Assembly (NCBI RefSeq): GCF_036700095.1
Contig: NZ_CP144918.1
Span: 1,551,001-1,615,000 of the forward strand
Reading direction: 5' to 3'
Length of the DNA: 64,000 nucleotides
From: Pelagerythrobacter marensis
GTDB taxonomy: Bacteria > Pseudomonadota > Alphaproteobacteria > Sphingomonadales > Sphingomonadaceae
Part shown: in pieces, positions 39,048-49,400 of the stretch
Position numbering within the stretch: the first letter of the stretch is position 1
Layout of the letters: every line of letters starts with the position of its first letter
The notes under the pieces: generated by a model
Told to the model about the DNA's origin: nothing
Seen by the model: only the letters and a program-made list of their open reading frames with translations
Databases searched by the model: none
Program-made: the position numbers and the translations under genes

Positions 39048-40955
39048 ATGCGTAACCACCTGATTTTCGGCACCAGTATTCTCGCGCTATCCGCGCCGCT
39101 CGCGGCTCAGGACAGCGCCACCGACCCCTATGGCCAGTTCCGCCCGGCCGAGACCGAGATAACGGTCACCGCCACCGGCACCCGGATCGAGGTCGAAGAC
39201 ACCGGCCAGCCGGTCACCGTGATCGGGCAGGACGAGATCGAGAGTGTCCAGGGCGCCGATCTGACGCGCGTTCTCGAACGCGTGCCCGGCCTTTCCTTCA
39301 GCCGCAACGGCGGCCCCGGCGCGGTCACCAACGTGCGCGTGCGCGGGGCGGAGGGCGAGCAGCTGCTCGTCATCCTCGACGGCGTGCGCGTGTCGGACCC
39401 GGCCGCGCCCGGCGGCGGGTTCGATTTCGGCAACCTGCTCGCCAGCAATCTCGGCAAAGTCGAGGTCCTGCGCGGGTCGAACAGCACGGTCTGGGGGGCC
39501 GACGCGATCGGCGGCGTGCTGGTCGCCAGCACGCGCAGCGAAAGCGGCCTGCAGGCGAGCGCCGAATACGGTTCGCGCGATACGCTGACCGGCGCGGTCT
39601 CGGGCGGCGTGGGCGGCGATGCCGGGTTCCTGGGCGGTTCGGCCAGCTATTACCGCACCGACGGCTTCTCGCAGGCGGCGAGCGGGACGGAGGCGGACGG
39701 GTTCGAGCAGTGGGCCGTCAACGGCCATGGCCGGCTCTACCTCACGCCCGGTTTCGAAGTCTTCGCCCGCGGCCGCTGGGCCGAAGGCGACCTCGACCTC
39801 GACGGCTTCCCGGCGCCCGACTATGTCCTTGCCGACACCGGCGACACGCAGCACACGCGCCAGTATTCGGCCTCGACAGGTGCGGTCTACGACGCCGGGC
39901 CGCTGTTCGTCAGCGCCGCCTATTCCTTCGCCGATACCGAGCGGGTCAACCGCAGCGCGGACAGTGCCGACCCGACTTTCTCCAGCGACGGCCATTCCGA
40001 CCGCGTCGAACTGCGCGGCGAATGGCGCCCGATCGGCCCGCTGCTGGTCAATTTCGGGGCGGAGAACGAGTGGAGCGACTATCGCACCCTTTCCGACGAT
40101 GCGCGGCACAGCACGCGGATCTTCGGCGCCTATGCCCAGCTCGGGATCGAGATGGGGCCGCTCTCGGCCCACGCCGGCGCCCGGCTGGACGATCACGCCC
40201 GCTTCGGCAGCGAAACGAGCTTCGGCGGCGACATCAGCTATGTCCTTGCCGGCGACCTGCGCCTGCGCGCCAGTGTGGGCGAGGGGTTCAAGGCGCCGAC
40301 GCTCTACCAGCTCTATTCCGACTACGGGAACCCGGAGCTTCAGCCCGAACGCAGCACCAGCTACGACATCGGGCTGGTCCACGGCGACCGCTCGCTCGCG
40401 AAATCGCGCTTCTACGGCGCGCTGACCGCGTTCCGCCGCGATGCGCGCAACCAGATCGAGTTCGCAAGCTGCTGGCAGAACCCGGCCCCGATCTGCGAGG
40501 AGCGTCCTTTCGGCTACTACGACAACATCGGCCGCGTGCGGGCCGAGGGGATCGAGGTCGAGCTGGGCGCGCGCCCGTCGGATCGCTGGGTGACCCGCGC
40601 GGTCTATGCCTGGGTCGACACCGAAAACCGCACCGCCGGTTCGGTGAACGAAGGCAACGTCCTTGCGCGCCGTCCGCGCCATACGCTGACGCTGTCTGCC
40701 GACTGGGTCAGCCCGCTGGCCGACTTCACGCTGGGCGGCGACGTGCGGCTGGTGGGCGATTCGTTCGATAATGCCAGCAACCTGACGCCGCTCGACGGCT
40801 ATGCCCTGGCCGATCTGCGCGCGTCCTTGCCGTTCGGCGAGCGGTTCGAGCTGTTCGGCAGGGTCGAAAACCTGTTCGACGCCGATTACCAGACCGCCGC
40901 CGGCTATGCGACCGCCGGTCGCAGCGCCTACGTCGGCGCGCGCGCGCGGTTCTGA
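39048..40955 (+). CDS. btuB: TonB-dependent vitamin B12 receptor
   Basis: Outer-membrane receptor that imports cobalamin with energy from TonB. It has 635 residues. The signal peptide ends near APLAAQ. A TonB-box-like ETEITVTATG is followed by the plug domain (VIGQDEIESVQGADLTRVLE) and a beta-barrel that ends in Phe (GARARF), as outer-membrane proteins do. The assignment to B12 rests mainly on the cobalamin riboswitch upstream and on BtuB-like length. Confidence 0.93.
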   Translation: MRNHLIFGTSILALSAPLAAQDSATDPYGQFRPAETEITVTATGTRIEVEDTGQPVTVIGQDEIESVQGADLTRVLERVPGLSFSRNGGPGAVTNVRVRGAEGEQLLVILDGVRVSDPAAPGGGFDFGNLLASNLGKVEVLRGSNSTVWGADAIGGVLVASTRSESGLQASAEYGSRDTLTGAVSGGVGGDAGFLGGSASYYRTDGFSQAASGTEADGFEQWAVNGHGRLYLTPGFEVFARGRWAEGDLDLDGFPAPDYVLADTGDTQHTRQYSASTGAVYDAGPLFVSAAYSFADTERVNRSADSADPTFSSDGHSDRVELRGEWRPIGPLLVNFGAENEWSDYRTLSDDARHSTRIFGAYAQLGIEMGPLSAHAGARLDDHARFGSETSFGGDISYVLAGDLRLRASVGEGFKAPTLYQLYSDYGNPELQPERSTSYDIGLVHGDRSLAKSRFYGALTAFRRDARNQIEFASCWQNPAPICEERPFGYYDNIGRVRAEGIEVELGARPSDRWVTRAVYAWVDTENRTAGSVNEGNVLARRPRHTLTLSADWVSPLADFTLGGDVRLVGDSFDNASNLTPLDGYALADLRASLPFGERFELFGRVENLFDADYQTAAGYATAGRSAYVGARARF

Positions 40956-40977
40956 TCCGCCGCAAAGTCTGAAGCAC

Positions 40978-41025
40978 GAAAAAGCGCCCGGCCTCGTGGT
41001 GAGGTCGGGCGCTTTTCTTTTCTGT
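40978..41025. terminator. Bidirectional terminator after btuB
   Basis: AAAAGCGCCCGGCCTC and GAGGTCGGGCGCTTTT form a 16-bp stem with one G-T pair and a 5-nt loop. It has an A-tract on one side and TTTTCTTTTCT on the other, so it can end btuB and the convergent peptidase transcript. Confidence 0.85.
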
Positions 41026-41032
41026 CCTCTTT

Positions 41033-41127
41033 CCCGTCATGCTGAACTCGTTTCAGCATCCATCGCGCCTTCATGGGCCGAGTCCCGACGGGGCGGAATG
41101 GACCTGAAACGAGTTCAGGGTGACGGG
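41033..41127. repeat. Large inverted repeat element
   Basis: Arms of about 24 bp (CCCGTCATGCTGAACTCGTT onward, and its near-complement ending GGGTGACGGG) enclose about 45 bases. The type is distinct from families A, B and C in this window. It lies between converging genes. Confidence 0.7.
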
Positions 41128-41160
41128 GGTGGCGCAATCCGCCCCACCCCCAAAAGGCCT

Positions 41161-43410
41161 TCAGTCCTCGGTCGTTTCCGGCGGTAGCGGGCCGTCCGAG
41201 GTGGCCGGTTCCGCCTCCGCCTCGCCGCCCAGCAACCCGCGCGCGTCGAGCATCGGGGTCACGTCGGGCTGGCGTCCGGCGAAGTTCTCGAACATTTCGA
41301 AATAGTCCATCGTCCCGCCGCGGCTGAGCACGGTCTTGCGATAGTGATCGCCGTTCGCGCGGGTCAGGCCGCCGTTGTCGAGGAACCACTTGCGGCTGTC
41401 GCGGTCGAGCATCTCGGTCCACAGATACGAATAGTATCCCGCGCTGTAGCCGGCCGGGCTTGAGAAGATGTGGTTGAAATAGATCGAGCGGTAACGCGGC
41501 GGCACCAGATCGACTTCCAGCCCCAGCTCCTCCAGCGCCTTGCGTTCGAAGGCGTCGACTTCTTCCGGGGTGTCGATCGCCGCCGCTTCGGCCGGGCTCA
41601 GCGCGTGCCACTTCATGTCGAGCAGCGCGGCCTCGACCACTTCGCCGAAATCGTAACCCTGGTTGAACTTCGCTGCGGCCTCGATCTTCTCGACCAGTTC
41701 GGCCGGGATCGTCTCGCCGGTCCGATAGTGTTTGGCATAGTTGCGCAGCACCTCGGGATAAGTCGCCCACAGCTCGTTCACCTGGCTCGGGTATTCGACG
41801 AAGTCGCGCGCGGTCGCGGTGCCCGAAAGGCTGGCGTATTTCTGATCGGCGAAAAACCCGTGCAGCGCGTGGCCGAATTCGTGGAACATCGTGTTGACGT
41901 TGTCGAAGCTCACGAGCTGCGGCTCGCCCTCCGCCGCCTTGGGGATGTTGAGCACGTTGTAGATCACCGGCTTGGTGCCGTAGAGATGGCTTTGATCGAC
42001 GAAGTTGCTCATCCACGCGCCGCCGCGCTTGCTCGGCCGCTGATAGGGGTCGAAATAGAAGATCCCCAGCTCGCTGCCGTCGGCATCGAACACGGTATAA
42101 GTCGTCACGTCGGGGTGATAGACCGGAAGATCGGTACGCTTCTCGAACGTAAGGCCGTAGAGCTTGTTGGCGGCATAGAACACACCGTCTTCGAGCACGT
42201 TGGTGATTTCGAAATAGGGCTTCACCGCGTTTTCGTCGATGTCGTACTTCGCCTTACGGACTTTCTCGGCATAGCGATACCAGTCCCACGGGCGGACTTC
42301 GAAATCGCCGCCTTCGGCCCTGATCTGCTCGTTCAGCATGGCCGCCTCGCGCCGCTGGGTCGCGGCGAGGGCGGGAACCATCTGCTCCATGAAATCGAGC
42401 GCGGTCTTCGGGTTCTTCGCCATGCGATCGTACATGACGTAGCTGGCCCAGTCCGGCTCGCCGAACAGCGCCGCCTTCTGCGCGCGCAGGCTGGCGATTT
42501 CGGCAAGCAGGGCGCGCGTGTCGTTCTCGCCGCCCCGGTCGGCGCGGTGATAGCTGTTCATGAACAGCGCCTCGCGCGTGGCGCGATCTTCCAGCTCGGG
42601 AAGGAGCGGCTGCTGCGTCGTGTTCTGCAGCGCGATCACGTATTGGCCGTCCAGCCCACGCTCGGTCGCCAGCTTGGCCGCAGCCTCGATATCGGCGTCC
42701 GACAATCCGGCGAGCTTCGCCCGGTCGTCCACCACCAGCGCGCCGTCGACGGTTGCTTCGCGCAGTCTCTGCGAAAACTCGGTGGTCAGTTCGGACAGGC
42801 GCGAATTGATCGCTTTCACCTGTTCCTTCTGCGCCGGGTCGAGCAGCGCGCCGGCATGGACCATCTGGTCGTAGGTTTCCTCCAGCAGCTTGGCGTCTTC
42901 CGGCGTCATGCTCATCGCCGCGCGGTTGTCGTAGACCGCCTTCACCCGCTGGAACAGGACGGGGTCGAGCGTGATCGCGTCCGAATGTTGCGACAGGCGG
43001 GGGCCGATTTCGGCCTGGACCGCGTCCAGCGTGTCGTTGGTGTTGGCGCCGGTCAGCGCGAAGAACACCGTCGCCACCCGGCCCAGCATCCGGCCCGAGG
43101 TTTCGAGCGCGACGATCGTGTTGTCGAACGTCGGCGGGGCGGGATTGTTCTTGATCGCCGCGATCTCGGCATTGTGGATCGCCATCGCCTGTTCGAACGC
43201 GGGTTTGAAATCGCTGTCGTCGATCTGCGTGAAATCGGGCGCGTGGAAAGGCAGGTCGCTCGGCTGCGCGAAATAGCCGGTGGCCTCGGGAATGTCGGCA
43301 GCGGCGGCAGGGGCGGTATCGGCGGCGGAATTCACGGCACCCTCCTCGATGGTGGAACATCCGGCAAGCGCGAATGCAATGGCGGTCGTGGCCAGGATAT
43401 GGGCCTTCAT
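41161..43410 (-). CDS. M3 family metallopeptidase lipoprotein (peptidyl-dipeptidase Dcp-like)
   Basis: A zinc peptidase of 749 residues. The signal sequence ends in the lipobox FALAGC, so the enzyme is probably anchored in the periplasm. The zinc motif HEFGH is at residues 510-514, with further family features such as DPYQRPSKRGGAWM and the C-terminal SSPAGYSAGYYSYLWTEML. Length matches Dcp/oligopeptidase A. It would remove dipeptides from peptide C-termini. Confidence 0.93.
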   Translation of the reverse strand: MKAHILATTAIAFALAGCSTIEEGAVNSAADTAPAAAADIPEATGYFAQPSDLPFHAPDFTQIDDSDFKPAFEQAMAIHNAEIAAIKNNPAPPTFDNTIVALETSGRMLGRVATVFFALTGANTNDTLDAVQAEIGPRLSQHSDAITLDPVLFQRVKAVYDNRAAMSMTPEDAKLLEETYDQMVHAGALLDPAQKEQVKAINSRLSELTTEFSQRLREATVDGALVVDDRAKLAGLSDADIEAAAKLATERGLDGQYVIALQNTTQQPLLPELEDRATREALFMNSYHRADRGGENDTRALLAEIASLRAQKAALFGEPDWASYVMYDRMAKNPKTALDFMEQMVPALAATQRREAAMLNEQIRAEGGDFEVRPWDWYRYAEKVRKAKYDIDENAVKPYFEITNVLEDGVFYAANKLYGLTFEKRTDLPVYHPDVTTYTVFDADGSELGIFYFDPYQRPSKRGGAWMSNFVDQSHLYGTKPVIYNVLNIPKAAEGEPQLVSFDNVNTMFHEFGHALHGFFADQKYASLSGTATARDFVEYPSQVNELWATYPEVLRNYAKHYRTGETIPAELVEKIEAAAKFNQGYDFGEVVEAALLDMKWHALSPAEAAAIDTPEEVDAFERKALEELGLEVDLVPPRYRSIYFNHIFSSPAGYSAGYYSYLWTEMLDRDSRKWFLDNGGLTRANGDHYRKTVLSRGGTMDYFEMFENFAGRQPDVTPMLDARGLLGGEAEAEPATSDGPLPPETTED

Positions 43411-43542
43411 GGTCTCTCCAATCGTATCTCGGGCGGCGCGGCGCGCGCGCCCGCAAAGTCGGCGGAACGGGTTTGCTGGTGCCGCTTGAACCGGAGATCG
43501 AGCGCGAATGCAAGGACTTGCCGACGAGCGGGCATTGTCGCG

Positions 43543-44076
43543 TCAGTCGAGGGGAAAATCCTCCAGCCGCTCGTATTCGGAGCCATAGGGCGTCGGCCGG
43601 CTTTCGTAGAGCGCGAAGCGGTCGACCGGCCACGGCCCGGCGGCGAGCAGGGTATGGCTCGCCAGCCATGCGCCGATCGGGCCGCTGGAGGCGTTGAGGC
43701 GGGCGAGCGTGACGTGCGGCACGAACTTGCGCGTTTCGGGCGGCAGGCCGGCGGCGCGACAGGCGCGCTCCACCCGGCGTTGCAGAATCGCGAGTGGCTC
43801 GGTCGGCGGCACCGCGGCCCAGAGCGTATGGGGCCGCCGCTTGCGCGCGAAATGCCCGACCCCGCGGATATCCAGCACGAAGGGCTCGGCCCGGACCAGC
43901 GCCAGCGCCGCGACCAGATCTTCCGCGGCGCGCCGATCCAGCTCGCCGGCAAAGCGCAAGGTCAGGTGCAACTGCTCCTCCGACTGCCAGCGCGCGGCCT
44001 CGATCCCGTCCATGGTGTCGAGCAAAATATCGCGGATCGTTTCGGGCAGGGGCAGGGCAACGAACAGGCGGTGCAT
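43543..44076 (-). CDS. thpR: RNA 2',3'-cyclic phosphodiesterase
   Basis: A 2H phosphoesterase of 177 residues. The two HxTx motifs are HLTL (in EQLHLTLRFAGEL) and HVTL (in KFVPHVTLARL). It starts MHRLFVALPLPETIRD, typical of ThpR/LigT. The cellular substrate is uncertain; the in vitro reaction is hydrolysis of 2',3'-cyclic phosphate ends. Confidence 0.93.
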   Translation of the reverse strand: MHRLFVALPLPETIRDILLDTMDGIEAARWQSEEQLHLTLRFAGELDRRAAEDLVAALALVRAEPFVLDIRGVGHFARKRRPHTLWAAVPPTEPLAILQRRVERACRAAGLPPETRKFVPHVTLARLNASSGPIGAWLASHTLLAAGPWPVDRFALYESRPTPYGSEYERLEDFPLD

Positions 44077-44134
44077 GGTGCGGCTTTAGCAGGTCGTGAG
44101 CGGGGCCGCATCCGTAGCGGTTGACCGTCCAGGC

Positions 44135-44327
44135 CAGCCCACCCCCGACCCCTCCCGCAAGCGGGAGGGGGGAGGTCTCTCACAGCGAAGGCGCGTCCCC
44201 TCCCGCAAGCGGGAGGGGAGCGAGACTTGGTGAGCGCAGCGAACCTAGTCGCAGCGGGGTGGGCCCCAGCGCTTGCGGGAGCGAGACTTGGTGAGCGCAG
44301 CGAACCTAGTCGCAGCGGGGTGGGCCC
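44135..44327. repeat. Family B repeat array on the stop-codon side of the DUF559 gene
   Basis: Several units occur: the palindrome CCCCTCCCGCAAGCGGGAGG (twice), then the segment GCGAGACTTGGTGAGCGCAG plus CGAACCTAGTCGCAGCGGGG in two direct copies about 61 bases apart. The right end runs into the DUF559 gene: its last residues (GPPRCD) and TAG stop are encoded by the repeat. Confidence 0.85.
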
Positions 44328-44668
44328 TCGCGCAACGCCAGCCGAATCGCCGTCACAACCCCCTCGACATTGTCGCGAACGTCTTCGTTCATGAAACGCA
44401 GCACCCGGTACCCCTGGCCGCGCAAATACCGATCGCGCACGACATCCCGCTCCGGCGCCACGTCGTGCGACCACCCGTCGAGTTCCACGACCAGCTTGTG
44501 CTCGCGGCACAGGAAGTCGGCAAAGTACGGCCCGACCGGCATCTGCCGGCTGAACTTCACACCAAGCTGCGACTTGGAGAGATACTGCCAAAGCGTCCGT
44601 TCCGCGAGAGTGGCCCGATTGCGCAGCTCCCGCGCGCGCTTCGTGTTCCGCGGTTTGAATGTCGTCAC
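44306..44668 (-). CDS. DUF559 (Vsr-like) nuclease-domain protein
   Basis: A 120-residue protein. GTG 44668 is chosen since the upstream in-frame codons are repeat sequence. The DUF559 domain, related to very-short-patch repair endonucleases, is visible: RNRATLAERTLWQYLSKSQL, then FADFLCREHKLVVELDGWSH with the acidic residues expected for metal binding, then DRYLRGQGYRVLRFMNEDV. Family B repeats stand on both sides, and one supplies the C-terminus. The natural substrate of these proteins is not known to me. Confidence 0.85.
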   Translation of the reverse strand: MTTFKPRNTKRARELRNRATLAERTLWQYLSKSQLGVKFSRQMPVGPYFADFLCREHKLVVELDGWSHDVAPERDVVRDRYLRGQGYRVLRFMNEDVRDNVEGVVTAIRLALREGPPRCD

Positions 44669-44679
44669 CGTAGCACTGT

Positions 44680-44880
44680 GCCCACCCCCGACCCCTCCCG
44701 CAAGCGGGAGGGGAGAGGCTCTCGCAGCGAGGTATATCCACGCGGCCACCCCTCCCGCTTGCGGGAGGGGCGCGAGACTTGGTGAGCGCAGCGAACCTAG
44801 TCGCAGCGGGGTGGGCCCCTGCGCTCGCGGGAGCGAGACTTGCTGAGCCGGAGGCGAAGCTAGTCGCAGCGGGGCGGGCC
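44680..44880. repeat. Family B repeat array upstream of the DUF559 gene
   Basis: The same units as at 44135: CCCCTCCCGCAAGCGGGAGG-type palindromes at 44691-44713 and 44750-44770, and two copies of the GCGAGACTTG...GTCGCAGCGGGG segment, the second diverged. It begins 11 bases upstream of the DUF559 start and ends 13 bases before the Hsp20 stop. Confidence 0.85.
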
Positions 44881-44893
44881 GGCGAAGATCGCC

Positions 44894-45421
44894 TCAGCCC
44901 TTCTTCTTCCCGCCGTCCTGCTCGATCTGTCTGGCGCCGCCGGACCCGAGCGGGATTTTCCGCCCGCGGCTCTTCTCGGCGGTCCGGGGCAGGGTGATCG
45001 TCAGCACCCCGTCGGAGAAGTCGGCGCTGCACGCCTCCTCGTCGATGCCCGACGGCAGGGCGATACGGCGTTCGAAGCTGCCGTAGCTCCGCTCGCGATA
45101 GCCGCCGTCGGCATCCTCGCGCGTGCTGCGCTTCTCGCCGCGCAAGGTCAGGACGCCGTCTTCCACGGTGAGGTCGATGTCCTCTTCCTTCACCCCCGGC
45201 AGTTCGGCGGCGATCTCCACTTTGTCGTCGTCCTGGTGGATGTCCATCGCGGGGGCCGCCATGCCGGACCGCCCGAAGAATCCGGTGTCGCCGTCCCGGT
45301 CGAACAAGTCGTCGAACAGGCGGTTCATCCGGTGATGCAGGTCGAACAGCGATCCGCCGCCGGGGCCGCCGCGCGCGAGGCCGGAACGGCGATCGAACGG
45401 TGTCAGATATCCAAGTGCCAT
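44894..45421 (-). CDS. Small heat shock protein (Hsp20 family)
   Basis: An ATP-independent holdase of 175 residues. The alpha-crystallin domain runs from about residue 55 to 150, with the usual ELPGVKEEDIDLTVEDGVLT and the late SDGVLTITLPRT. The C-terminal GRKIPL carries an I-x-I/V-like anchor motif. GAGGAGG lies 7 bases upstream of the ATG at 45421. I could not see a convincing heat-shock sigma promoter in the 178 bp upstream. Confidence 0.93.
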   Translation of the reverse strand: MALGYLTPFDRRSGLARGGPGGGSLFDLHHRMNRLFDDLFDRDGDTGFFGRSGMAAPAMDIHQDDDKVEIAAELPGVKEEDIDLTVEDGVLTLRGEKRSTREDADGGYRERSYGSFERRIALPSGIDEEACSADFSDGVLTITLPRTAEKSRGRKIPLGSGGARQIEQDGGKKKG

Positions 45422-45599
45422 ATGTTTCCTCCTCTTTCTGCAAAACGGCGGAAGAGCAGGCGGCCGCGGGATCAAAAGGGGACGCGCCGGCCGCCTCTCG
45501 TTCCGCTGCGGAAAACGATTCGGGCGCCCTCCCGTTCCCCTGGCGAACGGCATCCGCGGCGCGAGGCCGGGCACCGGTGCGGGCCGACCGAATCGCCCG

Positions 45600-46241
45600 T
45601 CATTCCCGCGCAGTCTCCGCCCCGTGCTCGCGCCCATGCCGCCGCAGGCGGAACGCCAGCGCCAGCAGCGCGACGCCGGCGATCAACGCCCAGATGCCGA
45701 TCATCCAGGCGACCGACAGCAGCGTCGGTTCCGGCGCGACGATCAGCAGCGCGATCAGGCCCGCGCCCAGCAGCACGGTCAGCGCGCCGCACGCGATCAG
45801 CAGCCATTCGCCGCGGATCGCGCGGCGCAGGCGCCAGGCGGCGACGATCTGGAGCACGCCGCTTGCCACCGCCCAGGCGGCGATCAGCGCGATGGCGGTG
45901 AGGGCATAGGCGAGCGTGCCGAGGGCGGGGAACAGCACGAAGATCACGCCCACGGCGATCCCGAGCATGCCCGCGAGGATCAGCGCCCACCACCGCTCCT
46001 CCTTCCGCCGCGCCCCGCGCACTCCGCTGGCGACCGCGAAAATCCCATCGACGAAGCAGAACGCGGCGAAGACCAGCGCGAAAGCGAACAGCGCCGGCCG
46101 CGGAAAAGCGAGCGCCAGCGCGCCCAGCACCAGCAACAACCCGCCGCGAAACGCAAACCAGCCCCAGTTCCGCGCGGGGAGATGGTCGACAAAGGCGCCG
46201 TCGGCGGCGCCGGTGGGTGGCGTTTCGGTCGTGGAATCCAT
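45600..46241 (-). CDS. HdeD-like (DUF308) membrane protein
   Basis: A 213-residue inner-membrane protein with six hydrophobic segments from residue 27 to 200 and an Arg-rich cytoplasmic end. Repeated G-rich helices ([43 protein letters not shown]) are typical of the HdeD/DUF308 family, linked to acid resistance in E. coli. It is transcribed divergently from uvrA. Confidence 0.85.
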   Translation of the reverse strand: MDSTTETPPTGAADGAFVDHLPARNWGWFAFRGGLLLVLGALALAFPRPALFAFALVFAAFCFVDGIFAVASGVRGARRKEERWWALILAGMLGIAVGVIFVLFPALGTLAYALTAIALIAAWAVASGVLQIVAAWRLRRAIRGEWLLIACGALTVLLGAGLIALLIVAPEPTLLSVAWMIGIWALIAGVALLALAFRLRRHGREHGAETARE

Positions 46242-46379
46242 GGGTCCTCTCCTTCGGAAAGCGCCGCTCCTGTCGCCAATGTGCGACTGTCGCGCGGGTT
46301 CCGGCCCGTTGCAAATCGACCTGCCGCGGCCATATGGCACGCTCACCGCTGACCTGCCCGCACGCCTCTTGACGGCAGC

Positions 46380-46394
46380 GAACAATTCGGGAAC
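46380..46394. promoter_or_regulatory. LexA (SOS) box in front of uvrA
   Basis: GAAC-N7-GAAC (GAACAATTCGGGAAC) is the SOS box of alphaproteobacteria, a direct repeat unlike the E. coli palindrome. It lies 10 bp upstream of the uvrA ATG. TTGACG at 46369-46374 could be the -35 element, which would place the LexA box over the -10 region. Confidence 0.82.
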
Positions 46395-46404
46395 ACGGCT
46401 TCGC

Positions 46405-49400
46405 ATGGCACTTACCCACATTTCCGTCCGCGGCGCGCGCGAGCATAACCTCAAGGGCATCGATATCGATCTGCCGCGCGATTCGCTGATCGTGATCACC
46501 GGGCTTTCGGGCTCGGGCAAGTCGAGCCTCGCGTTCGACACGATCTATGCCGAAGGGCAGCGGCGCTATGTCGAGAGCCTTAGCGCCTATGCGCGTCAGT
46601 TCCTCGAAATGATGCAGAAGCCCGATGTCGAACATATCGACGGGCTTTCCCCCGCCATCAGCATCGAGCAGAAGACGACGAGCCGCAATCCGCGCTCGAC
46701 CGTCGCGACGGTGACCGAGATCTACGACTACATGCGCCTGCTCTGGGCGCGCGTCGGCGTGCCCTATTCGCCCGCCACCGGCCTGCCGATCGAGGCGCAG
46801 ACCGTCTCCAACATGGTCGACCGGGTCATGGCCCTGCCCGAAGGCACGCGGCTCTACCTGCTCGCGCCCGTGGTGCGCGGGCGCAAGGGCGAATATCGCA
46901 AGGAGCTGGCCGAATGGCAGAAGGCCGGCTTCACGCGCGTGCGCATCGACGGGGAGATGTACGCAATCGAGGAAGCGCCCGCGCTCGACAAGAAATACAA
47001 GCACGATATCGAGGTTGTGGTCGACCGGCTCGCCGTGCGCGAGGGGATCGAGACGCGGCTGGCCGACAGCTTCGAAACCGCGCTCAAGCTGGCCGACGGG
47101 CTGGCCTATGTCGATCTGGCGGATGGGACGGTGGCGGAGGTTTTGGCGCGGGCCCCCTCCACCACCGGGCTTGCGCCCGGCGGTCCCCCTCCCCCAGTGG
47201 GGGAGGATCGGGAAGGCGCAGCGCAAACTCCTCCCCCTCCGGGGGAGGGGGACCAGCCGAAGGCTGGTGGAGGGGGCGCCACGAGCACCGCGGGCACCAC
47301 GGGCGGCAAGATGAAAGGCGCCGGCCTGCCGCCCAACCGGATCGTCTTTTCCGAACGCTTCGCCTGCCCGGTCAGCGGCTTCACGATCGAGGAGATCGAG
47401 CCGCGGCTGTTCAGCTTCAACGCCCCGCAGGGCGCCTGCGCCACGTGCGACGGGCTGGGCGAGAAGCAGCTGTTCGACCCGCAGCTCGTCGTCCCGAACG
47501 AGGCGCTGACGCTCAAGCAGGGCGCCGTCGTGCCCTGGGCCAAGTCCAACCCGCCATCGCCTTATTACATGCAGGTCCTCGCCAGCCTGGCGAAGGAGTT
47601 CGGGTTCGATCTCACCACCCCGTGGAACGAACTTTCCGACGAGCATCGCGACATCGTCCTCCACGGCACGAAGGGCCGCGCGGTGCCGCTCACGTTCAAG
47701 GACGGGCGCAAGGAATATACGGTCAACAAGGCGTTCGAGGGCGTGATCGGCAACCTCAACCGCCGGATGCGCCAGACCGAGAGCGCGTGGATGCGCGAGG
47801 AGCTGGCCAAGTTCCAGACCGCGCAGCCGTGCGAGACCTGCGGCGGCAAGCGGCTCAATGCGAAAGCGCTGGCGGTGAAGGTCCCGAGCAGGGAGGGCCC
47901 GACCGACATCGCCACCCCCACGCGGATGAGCGTCGCCGACGCCCGGGCCTGGTTCCTCGCGCTGGAAGATCACCTGAGCGAGACCCAGGCGCAGATCGCC
48001 CGCGCGATCCTGAAAGAGATCAACGAGCGGCTCGGTTTTCTCGACAATGTCGGCCTCGACTACCTCAACCTCGATCGAACGTCGGGCACTCTCTCGGGCG
48101 GGGAGAGCCAGCGCATCCGCCTCGCCAGCCAGATCGGCTCCGGCCTCTCGGGCGTGCTTTACGTGCTCGACGAGCCCAGCATCGGCCTCCACCAGCGCGA
48201 CAACGACCGGCTGCTCGAAACCCTCAAGCGCCTGCGCGATCTCGGCAATACGGTGATCGTGGTCGAGCACGACGAGGATGCGATCCGCGCCGCCGACCAC
48301 GTGGTCGACCTCGGCCCCGGCGCCGGCGTCCACGGGGGCGAGGTTGTCGCGCAGGGCACGCTCAAACAGGTGCTCAAGGCCAAGGGCTCGCTCACCGCCG
48401 ACTACCTCACCGGCCGGCGCGAAATCGCGGTCCCGGCCCAGCGCCGCAAGGGCAACGGGCACAAGCTCACCGTCCACGGCGCCCGGGCGAACAACCTGCG
48501 CGACGTGACCGCCAGCATCCCGCTCGGCACCTTCACCTGCGTCACCGGCGTTTCCGGCTCGGGCAAGTCGAGCTTCACCATCGACACGCTCTACGCCGCC
48601 GCGGCCCGCGCGCTGAACGGCGCGCGCGTGATCGCCGGCCCGCACGACAAGGTCACCGGCCTCGAATTCTGCGACAAGGTGATCGAGATCGACCAGTCGC
48701 CGATCGGCCGCACCCCGCGCTCCAACCCGGCGACCTACACCGGCGCCTTCACCCAGATCCGCGACTGGTTCGCCGGCCTGCCCGAAGCCCAGGCGCGCGG
48801 GTACAAGCCGGGCCGCTTCAGCTTCAACGTCAAGGGCGGCCGGTGCGAGGCGTGCCAGGGCGATGGCCTCATCAAGATCGAGATGCACTTCCTGCCCGAC
48901 GTCTATGTCACCTGCGAGGAATGCGGCGGCAAGCGCTACAACCGCGAAACGCTGGAGGTGAAGTTCAAGGGCCTCTCGATCGCCGACGTGCTCGACATGA
49001 CGATCGAGGATGCGGAGGAGTTCTTCAAGGCCGTCCCCCCGATTCGCGACAAGATGCACATGCTGAACGAAGTGGGCCTCAGCTACGTCAAGGTCGGCCA
49101 GCAGGCGACCACGCTCTCGGGCGGGGAGGCGCAGCGGGTGAAGCTCGCCAAGGAACTCAGCCGCCGCAGCACCGGCCAGACCCTCTACATCCTCGACGAG
49201 CCGACCACCGGTCTCCATTTCGAGGATGTCCGCAAGCTCCTCGAAGTGCTCCACCGCCTGGTGGACCAGGGCAACAGCGTGGTGGTGATCGAACACAACC
49301 TCGACGTGATCAAGACCGCCGACCACATCCTCGACCTCGGCCCCGGCGGCGGCGTGCGGGGCGGGGAGATCGTGGCGGAGGGCACGCCGGAGGAAGTTGC

